This document shows positions 7,536 to 15,605 of a DNA stretch of 54,807 bases, piece after piece. Every line of letters begins with the position of its first letter. The first letter of the stretch is position 1. The position numbers and the translations under genes were made by a program. The stretch comes from JBKHJA01 sp046538375 (GTDB lineage Bacteria > Acidobacteriota > Aminicenantia > Aminicenantales > Aminicenantaceae), in assembly GCA_046538375.1 (NCBI GenBank), contig JBKHJA010000002.1, positions 1 through 54,807 of the forward strand, written 5' to 3'. Under the pieces are notes generated by a model that was not told the origin of the DNA, did not search any database, and worked only from the letters and a program-made list of their open reading frames with translations.

Positions 7536-8492
7536 ATGAAAGTTCTCATAGCAGAAGACGAACTCATAGCCTGTCGAGAATTGGAGAAAAGCATCAGAGA
7601 CTGGGGATATGAAACGGTTATTGCCAAAAACGGCAAAGAGGCCTGGGAACGTGTAAAAACAGACGAAATTCGCTTAGCTGTTCTGGACTGGATGATGCCG
7701 GGAATGAACGGCGTGGAGCTTTGCCGCAAAATTCGTCAAGAATTTCAAGAAAAAAAATCCAAATATATATATATTATCCTTCTTACCGGGCGAGACCAGC
7801 AGGGAGATGTCATTACCGGTCTTTCCGCTGGAGCTGATGATTATATCACTAAGCCTTACAGCTTCCTTGAGCTGAAGATCCGTCTCCAGAATGGAGAACG
7901 TATCATCGAACTTGAAGACAACCGTCTCAAATTAGCCAGTTATGACAGTCTGACTAAATTGTGGAACAGAAACAAAATCCTGGATTTTTTCAAGGAAGAA
8001 CTCGAGCGCAGCCGCCGGGAAAATCAATCCACTGGCTTGATTATGATGGACATTGATCATTTCAAAAAAATCAATGATTCTTATGGTCATCACACCGGTG
8101 ATGTGGTGTTGGTGGAAGTGGCTCTCCGGCTGAAAAAATCAATCCGAAAATATGATAAAGTCGGCCGCTACGGAGGAGATGAGATGATTGTCGTTCTCCC
8201 CGACTGCAGCCAAGCCAGTGTGAGAAAGATTGCCCAAAGACTTCTTCAATGTATAGCAGAAGAAAAAATAAAAACAGAAAAAACTCCACTGGATGTGACC
8301 ATAAGTGCTGGAGGCGTTTCTTCAGATAATTTTCCTCTTGCTTCTAGCGAAGAACTCATTCAAGCCAGTGATAGAGCTCTTTATGCAGCAAAAGAGAAAG
8401 GGCGCAATTGTACAGTGATCTTAGATAATATCAACGCAGAAAAAACCAGGAGTTTGTGCAAAGCAGGTGCCTTTCACCAGAAGCATCACTAA
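7536..8492 (+). CDS. response regulator with diguanylate cyclase (GGDEF) output
   Basis: 318 residues. The receiver domain (1-120) has the acidic pair (AEDE, residues 7-10), the phosphoacceptor Asp in VLDWMMPG, Thr in LLTGR and Lys in ITKPYS. The GGDEF domain (about 145-305) has MDIDHFKKINDSYGHHTGD (metal- and base-binding part) and RYGGDEM, where the usual final Phe is Met. The signature Gly-Gly-Asp-Glu residues are intact, so c-di-GMP synthesis is likely. No RxxD inhibitory site is evident directly before the motif. A PilZ-domain protein at 26213 is a possible c-di-GMP receptor. No histidine kinase is adjacent, so this is an orphan regulator. Confidence 0.9.
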   Translation: MKVLIAEDELIACRELEKSIRDWGYETVIAKNGKEAWERVKTDEIRLAVLDWMMPGMNGVELCRKIRQEFQEKKSKYIYIILLTGRDQQGDVITGLSAGADDYITKPYSFLELKIRLQNGERIIELEDNRLKLASYDSLTKLWNRNKILDFFKEELERSRRENQSTGLIMMDIDHFKKINDSYGHHTGDVVLVEVALRLKKSIRKYDKVGRYGGDEMIVVLPDCSQASVRKIAQRLLQCIAEEKIKTEKTPLDVTISAGGVSSDNFPLASSEELIQASDRALYAAKEKGRNCTVILDNINAEKTRSLCKAGAFHQKHH

Positions 8493-8494
8493 AT

Positions 8495-8517
8495 CTTTGA
8501 TGAAGAAACAATCAAAG
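8495..8517. terminator. weak hairpin between convergent genes
   Basis: CTTTGAT, nine bases, ATCAAAG, followed by TCATTGTTTT. A 7-bp AT-rich stem in the 53-base gap between two convergent genes; at best a weak bidirectional terminator. Confidence 0.3.
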
Positions 8518-8545
8518 TCATTGTTTTGGCCTTTTGGCATCAGGC

Positions 8546-9460
8546 TCAAGGAATAGGGCTGTTTTTTAGAGATGCCAGCAGGGTATCTAAATATCTTTTT
8601 CCCATCTCTTCATATCCATCTTTGATATTCACCACTCCGCAAAGGAAGTTTTCTACCCGGGCAAGATAAATATGATGATAATAGCTGTCTTTGAGATGAT
8701 ATCCACGGTCCATTTTTTTCTGGCTCCGCCCACTTTTGACTTCCAGATATCTCTCCAGCATGTTCTGGGCCTCCTGGGCATCTTCCCCTTCTATGAAAAA
8801 ACATTGAAAATCAGTTCCTTCAAATTCATAGTCGGCTAAATATCCATCGTGGAAAAATTCATATCCCATGAAGTTTTTCAAGATGAATTTTTCGCTGTTC
8901 AAAACGAGCCCTTGTTCAGGAAAACGCCTCACCAGATGCGGAAACTGGCCTTTCTCTTCGATCTTGTTCAAGAATTCTTTAGAAAAAAGCCGGAGAAATT
9001 TGTCTGACTTATCCTCACAATCAAAACAGAGCAATTTGATATAATATTTTCCTATCAGAAAATTCATAGCTCCTTCTTCCACATAACCCTGGGTGCCTGC
9101 AGAAACAAATTGAGCATCAGGAAACCGTTCTGCGCTGTAGATACCAAAAGAATTTTTTTCATTTCCCATATCATATATCTCCACAGAAACCGAAGCTGTT
9201 GTGTCCCTCTTCTTATACTGCCCTACCATCAGTTTCCTGAAATCATAGCTGAGGTATATCTCTGCAGCTCCGTCGATATATTCATAAAGTGTTTCAGGAA
9301 AATAAATTTGAGGCTCTTCTGAATATTCCCAGCCCTCCATATCAGGGAGAAGAGAAGACTGTTGGTCTTCAGCCCCAGAAACCCGATTCCCTGGAGAAAG
9401 ACAAAGAAAAAGAACCACCCAGAAAAAAATAATGGCTTTAGTGTACTTAACTATTTGCAT
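8546..9460 (-). CDS. exported DUF6599-like protein
   Basis: 304 residues. The first ~29 form a Sec signal peptide (basic start, hydrophobic AIIFFWVVLFLCLS, likely cleavage after VSG). The mature part has ETLYEYIDGAAEIYLSYDF (about residues 56-74), SVEIYDMGNEKNSFGIYSAER and a second half of similar rhythm, which I recognise as the DUF6599 pattern. No enzymatic motif is visible. The protein is probably periplasmic or surface-attached. It is divergent from the DUF362/radical SAM/aminopropyltransferase-like genes, and the shared upstream region contains a repeat element, suggesting a common theme. Function unknown. Confidence 0.75.
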   Translation of the reverse strand: MQIVKYTKAIIFFWVVLFLCLSPGNRVSGAEDQQSSLLPDMEGWEYSEEPQIYFPETLYEYIDGAAEIYLSYDFRKLMVGQYKKRDTTASVSVEIYDMGNEKNSFGIYSAERFPDAQFVSAGTQGYVEEGAMNFLIGKYYIKLLCFDCEDKSDKFLRLFSKEFLNKIEEKGQFPHLVRRFPEQGLVLNSEKFILKNFMGYEFFHDGYLADYEFEGTDFQCFFIEGEDAQEAQNMLERYLEVKSGRSQKKMDRGYHLKDSYYHHIYLARVENFLCGVVNIKDGYEEMGKRYLDTLLASLKNSPIP

Positions 9461-9493
9461 CCTTCCATCTCCGTCCGCTTTTGATTTTCTCCT

Positions 9494-9522
9494 AATATAA
9501 TCTCAATGCATTCTTTTGACAA
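9494..9522 (-). promoter_or_regulatory. promoter of the DUF6599-like gene
   Basis: On the minus strand TTGTCA, 17 bases, TATATT. Transcription would start near 9487, giving a leader of about 27 bases with a GGAAGG ribosome binding site before the ATG at 9460. Confidence 0.6.
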
Positions 9523-9526
9523 GACC

Positions 9527-9598
9527 GGAAGCATCTCTAATTCTGTGATATGGGGTGAGGGATGGATTTATACTCATCACAGTTTTGGAAATGCTCCC
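9527..9598. repeat. palindromic repeat family, full copy 3
   Basis: Left arm 9527-9549 (starting GGAAGCATCTCTAATTC) and right arm 9576-9598 (ending TTTTGGAAATGCTCCC) are imperfect inverted repeats (about 18 of 23 positions), enclosing GGGGTGAGGGATGG. The left arm matches the reverse complement of the copies at 1541 and 26007; the right arm matches the right end of the copy at 45681. It sits exactly between two divergent promoters. Confidence 0.7.
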
Positions 9599-9614
9599 AG
9601 TCAGTGGAAGCGGG

Positions 9615-9643
9615 TTGACAACCTCTGGCATGAAGAGTAATTT
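9615..9643 (+). promoter_or_regulatory. promoter of the DUF362 gene
   Basis: TTGACA (9615-9620), 17 bases, TAATTT (9638-9643). The start of transcription near 9650 would leave a leader of only about eight bases before the ATG at 9658. Confidence 0.55.
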
Positions 9644-9657
9644 TCTAGGTGGTGAAG

Positions 9658-10548
9658 ATGTCTAAAGTCGTCATAGTCAAAGGAAAAGGAGTCATAGACA
9701 GACACCGCAATGTTCATCAAGCTAAACTCATGAACATGTACAAAACTGGGATTCAAACTTTAATGGGGAAAAGAAATTGGGAAGACAGCCTATCATTGCT
9801 TTTCTCAAACAAAGACAAAGTGGGAATCAAGATCAACACCATTGCTGGTAGAAAGCTTTCCACTTTACCAGAGGTATCTTTGTCCTTGGCCCATTTTCTC
9901 TCTGAGAAGGGAATCCAAAAAAGAAATATCATTATCTGGGATCGGACCAACAGGGAACTGAAAGACGCTGGATACCATCTCAAATCCAGTGGAAACCACA
10001 TCAAAGTTTTCGGCACAGATACAAACGGAACAGGCTACAGCCGCAGACTGGTCGCTCACCGCAACATCGGCAGTCTCTTTTCCTCCATTCAGAGCCAGCT
10101 CATTGATTCTTCAGTAAGCCTGGCTATTTTGAAAGACCATGGCTTGGCTGGAGTGACAGGAGGAATGAAAAATTATTTTGGAGCCATCCATAATCCCAAT
10201 AAATATCATGATTTCAACTGCAATCCTTTTATAGCTGAACTCTTTGACACTGATCTCATTAAAAAAAAACACAAGCTCACAATCCTGGATGCCCTGATTG
10301 TCCAATACCATCTGGGTCCTTCCTATCATTCTCAATGGGCTGAAAGATATGAATCCCTTCTATTTGGCCTCGATCCTGTGGCTACTGATTTTGTTGGCTG
10401 GCAGGTGATAGAAAAATTGAGGGCTGAAAAGGGATTGCCCACTCTAACGGAAGAAAAAAGAAAACCTGTTTATTTGAAAACAGCTGCCAGGATGGATTTG
10501 GGGAAGGCAAACTTAGGGGAGATTGAAATCATGGAAGAGGAAGTTTGA
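9658..10548 (+). CDS. DUF362 domain protein
   Basis: About 296 residues. DUF362 features are present: KVGIKINTIAGRKLSTLPE (about residues 61-79), a middle GVTGGMKNYFGAIHNP segment and LFGLDPVATDFVGWQVIEK near residue 245, as in the family where an Asp-Pro-Val-Ala motif is typical. It lacks the ferredoxin-like CxxC clusters found in some members and has no signal peptide. The biochemical role of DUF362 is unknown. AGGTGG directly precedes the ATG at 9658; GTG codons at 9649 and 9652 lie inside that site and are less likely starts. Followed 58 bases later by the radical SAM gene. Confidence 0.85.
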   Translation: MSKVVIVKGKGVIDRHRNVHQAKLMNMYKTGIQTLMGKRNWEDSLSLLFSNKDKVGIKINTIAGRKLSTLPEVSLSLAHFLSEKGIQKRNIIIWDRTNRELKDAGYHLKSSGNHIKVFGTDTNGTGYSRRLVAHRNIGSLFSSIQSQLIDSSVSLAILKDHGLAGVTGGMKNYFGAIHNPNKYHDFNCNPFIAELFDTDLIKKKHKLTILDALIVQYHLGPSYHSQWAERYESLLFGLDPVATDFVGWQVIEKLRAEKGLPTLTEEKRKPVYLKTAARMDLGKANLGEIEIMEEEV

Positions 10549-10606
10549 TGGTGGAGTTCAATCCTTTTGGCTTTTGCTTACGGGCCACAAGCTTTATGGT
10601 GCTAAA

Positions 10607-11728
10607 ATGAACAGAAGACAATTTTTCAGGACGGCAGGATGTACTGGTCTGTTAGCAGGCACAGGCATGAAGCCATTCCTGGCCGACCTTTATGCTTTCA
10701 GCAACAAGGCCAACCTCTCCCAGGTAGAAGCCCGCTATTACAAAAAGCTTCCACATAGAGAAATCAAGTGCGAGCTCTGTCCCCGTTTCTGTAAGCTGGG
10801 AGACAAAGAGAGGGGCTACTGTGGGGTAAGAGAAAATAAGGGAGGCACTTACTACACCCTGGTGTACGGAAAAGCCTGCACTGTGCATGTGGATCCTATA
10901 GAAAAGAAACCCTTTTTCCATTTTTTACCCCAGAGCAATGCCCTTTCTTTGGCCACTGCCGGCTGCAACGTGAACTGCAAATTCTGTCAGAACTGGGAAA
11001 TTTCCCAAGTAAGACCAGAGCAGGTCCGTCATTATGACTTTCCACCCCAACGAGTGGCCGAATCCGCCCGCCAGAATCACTGTCCAGTGATTGCCTACAC
11101 TTATACGGAACCCATAATTTTTTACGAATACATGTATGATTCATCAGTGGAAGCCCGTAAAAAATCAATCAAAAACGTAGTGGTCACAGGAGGGCATACA
11201 AATCCTGAACCTCTCCGCGATCTTACCCCAGTGGTGGATGGCATCAAGATTGATTTGAAAGCATTTTCCGAAGACTTCTACGCAAAGTATGTGAGTGGAG
11301 AATTAAAACCAGTGCTGGATGCCATTAAAATCGTGCACCAGAGCCCGGTCTGGCTGGAGATTGTTTACCTGGTGATCCCCACCCTTAATGACAGTGAGGA
11401 AGAAATCCGCACCATGTCTCGCTGGCTGATGAAGGAGATCGGGCCAGATGTTCCTGTTCACTTTTCCCGTTTTCATCCCATGTATTTGATAAAAAATCTT
11501 CCGCCCACCCCTATCACCACTCTGGAAAGGGCGAGAAACACGGCCCTGGAGGAAGGTCTTCATTATGTTTACATCGGAAACGTTCCTGGACATGAGGCGG
11601 AAAACACTTTTTGTCCCAGCTGTCATAAGGTGGTCATCGAGCGCATCGGTTATAGAATAAAAAAAATCGACCTGAAGAAAGGCCGCTGTCAATATTGTGA
11701 TCATCCTATTCCTGGGATTTGGGATTGA
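10607..11728 (+). CDS. AmmeMemoRadiSam-type radical SAM enzyme with Tat-like signal
   Basis: 373 residues. The radical SAM cluster motif C-x3-C-x2-C reads CNVNCKFC (about residue 120), preceded by CELCPRFC and GYCGVR as in the pyruvate-formate-lyase-activase-like AmmeMemoRadiSam family. The C-terminus carries the paired CPSCH and CQYCDHPIPGIW ribbon typical of this family. The N-terminus MNRRQFFRTAG plus a hydrophobic stretch looks like a twin-arginine signal, which is why I start at 10607 rather than at the upstream ATG at 10523. The partner proteins AmmeMemoRadiSam A and B are not in the window. Substrate unknown. Confidence 0.87.
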   Translation: MNRRQFFRTAGCTGLLAGTGMKPFLADLYAFSNKANLSQVEARYYKKLPHREIKCELCPRFCKLGDKERGYCGVRENKGGTYYTLVYGKACTVHVDPIEKKPFFHFLPQSNALSLATAGCNVNCKFCQNWEISQVRPEQVRHYDFPPQRVAESARQNHCPVIAYTYTEPIIFYEYMYDSSVEARKKSIKNVVVTGGHTNPEPLRDLTPVVDGIKIDLKAFSEDFYAKYVSGELKPVLDAIKIVHQSPVWLEIVYLVIPTLNDSEEEIRTMSRWLMKEIGPDVPVHFSRFHPMYLIKNLPPTPITTLERARNTALEEGLHYVYIGNVPGHEAENTFCPSCHKVVIERIGYRIKKIDLKKGRCQYCDHPIPGIWD

Positions 11729-13860
11729 TTAATTTTCTTCCTCCCTTTCTTCTTGGATTCCTTGCTCTCTCTTTCCAGATCTTCCTGTTGAGAGAGTTCT
11801 CTGTCCATTTTTACGGCAACGAAATAACGTTCGGCCTTATCCTTGCCTGCTGGCTGCTGTGGGGTGGGGTGGGCAGCATCTCCGTCTCAAAGGCGAAGTT
11901 CGATACTGAAAAGCTCCCTTATATCTATTACGCCATTATTATTCTCTATCCTCTTTCCCTGGTGGGACTTCGATTTTCCCGCTTTATCCTGGGCCATCTT
12001 CCGGGAGAAATCACCGGTGTCATCTCCATCCTGATTTTCTCGTTTTCTGTCACCTTTTTGGTCAGCCTGCCGTTGGGAATGCTGTTTGTGTTCAATACTC
12101 ATTTCCAGAAAGGAAACCTTTCTCGAGTTTACTTCTTGGAGTCTGCTGGCTCAGCCTTTGCCGGATTGGTGGTATATCTTGTCTTTATCCCTGTCTTTCC
12201 CAACTGGAAAGGAGCGGCAATCATCGCTGCGTCAGCGGCTGTGCTTGTCTTTTTCTCTTTTGGAGAGAGAAAAAACAGGCTTTTCCTTATTTTTATACTC
12301 CTGTATTTAACTCTGTTCAGCCTGTTTGATTTTCCCAGCCAACAAATTTTCTGGAGGCCTTTCCATCTGGTAGAGAGCAGGGATACTCCTTATGGAAAAC
12401 TTCAAATCCTTAGAACTCAAGAACAGATCTCTTTGTATAACAACACTCTCATCAACTATTCCTACCCCAATCTTTCTGCTGCCGAGGAATCTGTTCATTT
12501 TGCTCTTCTTCAAAAGCCTGAAGCAGAAAGGGTGCTTTTGGTGGGAGGCGGGGTGGGAGGAAGTCTGGGAGAGGTCCTAAAATACCCTCACGCCCAAGTA
12601 GATTATGTGGAACTCAATCCTGAAATGATCCATCTCTCCCTGAAATACCTCCCTGAGGAAGAACGTCAAATTTTTGACGATCCGCGTGTTCAGACTTTTT
12701 ATCAAGACGGAAGAGCATTTCTGACTCAAGTCCAGAAAAAATATCAAGTGGTCATCCTCAACCTTCCTGAACCAGCCACAGCCCAGATCAACCGTTTCTA
12801 CACCAAAGAATTCTTTCTCCTGGTCAAAGAAAAGCTCACCTCAGGCGGAGTCTTTTCTTTCCGGGTCCCTTCTGCAGAGAATTATATCAGTGCTGAACTC
12901 CAAAATTTCCTTTCTTCGCTTTATTTCACCCTGAGAGAGGTTTTCCCCGAGGTCAAGATCGTGCCCGGAGATACCAATATCTTTTTGGCCTCCTCCTCTC
13001 CCCTGACCATAGACTCTGATAAACTCAGCCAGAGGATCATTGATCTGAACCTCCAGACTACCTATATCAGTCCCCATCTTCTCTTCTCACGACTCAATCC
13101 TCTCAGAATCAGCCTGTTGAAGGACGCTGTTTCTGAAGGAAGGAAAATCATAAACCTGGATTTTGTTCCCATAAGCTATTTCTACAGTTCTGTGTTATGG
13201 AGCAGCCAGTTTAGGGGTTTGGAGAAAAAAATATTTACCTTTTTGTCCCACCTGAGCCCTCGCTGGCTGCTTGACTTTCCCCTAGCTATTTTCCTCTGTA
13301 TTCTTGTTGTGTTGTGGATAGCCAGAAGAAGATCATCCTTTTTCCTGGTTCCTTTAGCGGTGATGGGTTTTACCACCATCGTTTTCGAAATCATGGTTAT
13401 CATTTCTTTCCAGACTATTTTTGGATATCTTTATCATAGAATCTCCCTTCTTCTTGCTTCCTTCATGATCGGGTTAGCAGCAGGCGCCCTGCGAGGGAAA
13501 AAAAGGAAAAAGTTTGATTTCACTCGCCTTCTGGTCATCCAATCTGGGTTCATACTGGTTGTTCTGCTCTTTTATGTGTGTCTACAAATTTCTCCTCCAG
13601 AAATATTGTTTTTTGTGTTTCTGTTTTCTGTCGGATTTCTGGGAGGTGATTTGTTTGTGGTTTCCAATCATCTTTTCCTAAAACTGAAAAAAAACTATGG
13701 TTTGGGTTACGGCTTGGATCTGCTGGGCTCTTTTTTGGGAGCTCTAGCCGCTTCTTCGTTCTTGATTCCGCTGGTGGGACTGCCCCTTTTGCTGAAATAT
13801 CTTTTTCTCTTTAACTCTTTTTGCTTTCTTTTTTTGGTGGGCGGCCTTGCAAGACGATGA
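11719..13860 (+). CDS. membrane-embedded spermidine-synthase-like protein
   Basis: About 713 residues from a TTG at 11719 that overlaps the radical SAM gene by ten bases; a TTG at 11725 is equally possible and neither has a clear ribosome binding site. About seven hydrophobic segments (1-205) precede a soluble spermidine-synthase fold (about 215-430) and a second hydrophobic block (510-713). The methyl/aminopropyl donor site reads VLLVGGGVGGSLGEV with VELNPEM. Where active synthases have GGGDGG and a catalytic Asp (D-x-x-DP), this protein has GGGVGG and NLPEP. An aminopropyltransferase assignment is therefore doubtful; another donor, acceptor or a binding role is possible. Confidence 0.8.
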   Translation: MGLINFLPPFLLGFLALSFQIFLLREFSVHFYGNEITFGLILACWLLWGGVGSISVSKAKFDTEKLPYIYYAIIILYPLSLVGLRFSRFILGHLPGEITGVISILIFSFSVTFLVSLPLGMLFVFNTHFQKGNLSRVYFLESAGSAFAGLVVYLVFIPVFPNWKGAAIIAASAAVLVFFSFGERKNRLFLIFILLYLTLFSLFDFPSQQIFWRPFHLVESRDTPYGKLQILRTQEQISLYNNTLINYSYPNLSAAEESVHFALLQKPEAERVLLVGGGVGGSLGEVLKYPHAQVDYVELNPEMIHLSLKYLPEEERQIFDDPRVQTFYQDGRAFLTQVQKKYQVVILNLPEPATAQINRFYTKEFFLLVKEKLTSGGVFSFRVPSAENYISAELQNFLSSLYFTLREVFPEVKIVPGDTNIFLASSSPLTIDSDKLSQRIIDLNLQTTYISPHLLFSRLNPLRISLLKDAVSEGRKIINLDFVPISYFYSSVLWSSQFRGLEKKIFTFLSHLSPRWLLDFPLAIFLCILVVLWIARRRSSFFLVPLAVMGFTTIVFEIMVIISFQTIFGYLYHRISLLLASFMIGLAAGALRGKKRKKFDFTRLLVIQSGFILVVLLFYVCLQISPPEILFFVFLFSVGFLGGDLFVVSNHLFLKLKKNYGLGYGLDLLGSFLGALAASSFLIPLVGLPLLLKYLFLFNSFCFLFLVGGLARR

Positions 13861-13874
13861 TTTTTTGAATTTCC

Positions 13875-13903
13875 TTGACAGGACTGCCAAATTATGTTTT
13901 ACT
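13875..13903 (+). promoter_or_regulatory. possible promoter of the redox cluster
   Basis: TTGACA (13875-13880), 17 bases, TTTACT (13898-13903), giving a leader of about 75 bases before hdrC. It lies just after the stop of the preceding gene. Confidence 0.45.
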
Positions 13904-13982
13904 GAAAGGTAATTTTTTCCTTTACAAATCCTATCGCAGTTATAGGTATTTAAAATCCACATTCTCCGGAAAGAGCATTCAT

Positions 13983-14390
13983 ATGAGAATCAACATCTCA
14001 CAAAGAAAAATCAAAAATTCCTTTGTGGCTAAGGTCCAAGAACTGAGCGGCCAAAATCTTCTCGCCTGTTATCAGTGCGGCAAGTGTTCTGCTGGTTGTC
14101 CGGCTGTCTCAGAAATGGACATTCTTCCCAATCAAATCATCCGTTTTGCCCAACTGGGTTTTAAAGATGAGCTGCTTCGATCAAAGTCTATCTGGATCTG
14201 CGCCTCCTGTATGACCTGCAATGCCCGCTGCCCCAAGGGAATCAACATCGCTGAGGTCATCGAAGCCATCAGGCAAATTTTACTTCGCAAAAGGGAAGAC
14301 CATGTCAACATAGAAAAACTCTCTGATGAGCAAAAGAGAAATGTTCCTCCCATCGCTCTTGTCAGTAACTTCAGGAAATTTACTTCTTGA
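13983..14390 (+). CDS. hdrC: heterodisulfide reductase subunit C-like protein
   Basis: 135 residues from the ATG at 13983, supported by GGAAAGAG upstream; the open frame extends further back but the family starts here. Two [4Fe-4S] motifs: CYQCGKCSAGCP (about residues 26-37) and CASCMTCNARCP (about 70-81). HdrC passes electrons between HdrA and HdrB in the cytoplasm. No membrane segment (as in HdrE or DsrM-type partners) is present. Followed 53 bases later by hdrB. Confidence 0.88.
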   Translation: MRINISQRKIKNSFVAKVQELSGQNLLACYQCGKCSAGCPAVSEMDILPNQIIRFAQLGFKDELLRSKSIWICASCMTCNARCPKGINIAEVIEAIRQILLRKREDHVNIEKLSDEQKRNVPPIALVSNFRKFTS

Positions 14391-14443
14391 TTCTATTGTC
14401 ATGACATACAACCTATTAATATCAAATCAAATAAGGAATCATA

Positions 14444-15322
14444 ATGAAAATAAGTTATTACCCCGGGTGTACGCTGAAAAACAATGCTAAAAATTTCGAA
14501 GAATCAACTTTTTGCTCCTTAAAACATCTGGGTGTGGAAGTGGAAGAGCTTCCACGCTGGAACTGCTGTGGAACAGTCTTTTCGTTAGCCACAGATGATT
14601 TGATTCATCATGTGGCTCCCATCCGGAACCTTCTTCGGGTCAAAGAATCCAACTCAGATCAAGTGATGACTCTCTGTGCCATGTGCTACAACACTCTAAA
14701 AAGAGCCAACCAGCGGGTGAAATCAGAGCCTGAAGATCTGGAGAAAATCAATAACTTCATGTACAGAGAAAATATCGAATATAAAGGCGATGTGAAGATT
14801 TTCCATCTTCTGGAGCTGCTCAGGGACAAAATCAAGTTTGAAAACATAGCTAAAAAAGTGGTCAAACCCCTAAAAAACTTAAAGGTGGCCAGCTATTACG
14901 GCTGCCTTTTGGTTCGTCCCAAAGAGGTGGGCTTCGACGATGTGGAAAACCCCACTATTCTGGAAAATCTTATCCGTGTCTTGGGTGCGGATCCCGTAGA
15001 TTTCCCTTATAAGACCGAATGTTGCGCCGCTTATCAAACCGTGGATAAGCCTGGTATGGTGGCTGAACGGACCTATCACATCCTCACCTCTGCCCAAGAC
15101 CAGGGAGCTGAGGCCGTAGCCTTGAGCTGTCCCTTATGTGCTTTCAACCTGGACCATAGGCAGAAAGAAACTTCCCAAAAATATCCGGAATTCAGGAATA
15201 TGCCTATCTTCTATTTCACGCAGCTTATGGCCATTGCCTTAGGCTGTTCAGAAAAGGATCTGAGATTTGATCTTCACTATATTGATCCCAAGCCTATTTT
15301 AAAAGAAAAGGGATTCATTTGA
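14444..15322 (+). CDS. hdrB: heterodisulfide reductase subunit B-like protein
   Basis: 292 residues. Two CCG-type cysteine domains are complete: the first with PGC near residue 9, NCCGTVF near 40 and CAMCY near 84; the second with YYGC near 151, ECCAAYQ near 193 and CPLC near 229 (CCA instead of CCG). In methanogens these domains hold the noncubane clusters that split CoM-S-S-CoB; bacterial relatives act on unknown disulfides or pass electrons on. Placement beside hdrC and 2.9 kb before hdrA, with kor genes between, suggests a complex wired to 2-oxoacid oxidation. Confidence 0.9.
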   Translation: MKISYYPGCTLKNNAKNFEESTFCSLKHLGVEVEELPRWNCCGTVFSLATDDLIHHVAPIRNLLRVKESNSDQVMTLCAMCYNTLKRANQRVKSEPEDLEKINNFMYRENIEYKGDVKIFHLLELLRDKIKFENIAKKVVKPLKNLKVASYYGCLLVRPKEVGFDDVENPTILENLIRVLGADPVDFPYKTECCAAYQTVDKPGMVAERTYHILTSAQDQGAEAVALSCPLCAFNLDHRQKETSQKYPEFRNMPIFYFTQLMAIALGCSEKDLRFDLHYIDPKPILKEKGFI

Positions 15323-15329
15323 GGGACAA

Positions 15330-15605
15330 ATGGTTTATTTTGGCGATTTAAAACCTAAAAAAGGCAAAGTTCACATCAACAAAGATCGATGCAAAGGCTG
15401 CGGTTTCTGTGTGGAATATTGTCCGAAAGATGTCCTGGAGATGTCAGAGGAATACAATATAAAAGGATACCATCCTCCGTTTGTCAAGAATGAGGACGAA
15501 TGTCTGTACTGTCAACTGTGCGAGACCATATGTCCTGAATTTGCTATATCTGTCACTCCAAAGGAAGAGGAGGAACAAGGTGAAAAAAGTGAAAGCAGAC
15601 CCTAA
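15330..15605 (+). CDS. korD: 2-oxoacid:ferredoxin oxidoreductase delta subunit (ferredoxin)
   Basis: 91 residues with two ferredoxin motifs, CKGCGFCVEYCP (about 21-32) and CLYCQLCETICP (about 59-70), a bacterial 2[4Fe-4S] ferredoxin. As first gene of a delta-alpha-beta-gamma set it is the electron-carrying subunit of the oxidoreductase. The glutamate-rich C-terminus overlaps the start of korA by 26 bases, and korA's ribosome binding site lies inside this gene. Confidence 0.88.
   Translation: MVYFGDLKPKKGKVHINKDRCKGCGFCVEYCPKDVLEMSEEYNIKGYHPPFVKNEDECLYCQLCETICPEFAISVTPKEEEEQGEKSESRP

Noticed and set aside
13875..13982. 36-residue extension of hdrC
   Set aside because: It is not HdrC-like and overlaps the promoter-like site; the ATG at 13983 fits the family start.
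14396..14405. TGTCATGACA palindrome between hdrC and hdrB as an operator
   Set aside because: Ten bases of self-complementarity are expected by chance at this scale, and it lies inside an operon.
15481..15579. 33-residue extension of korA
   Set aside because: It overlaps the korD ferredoxin cysteines in another frame; the GTG at 15580 has a strong ribosome binding site.
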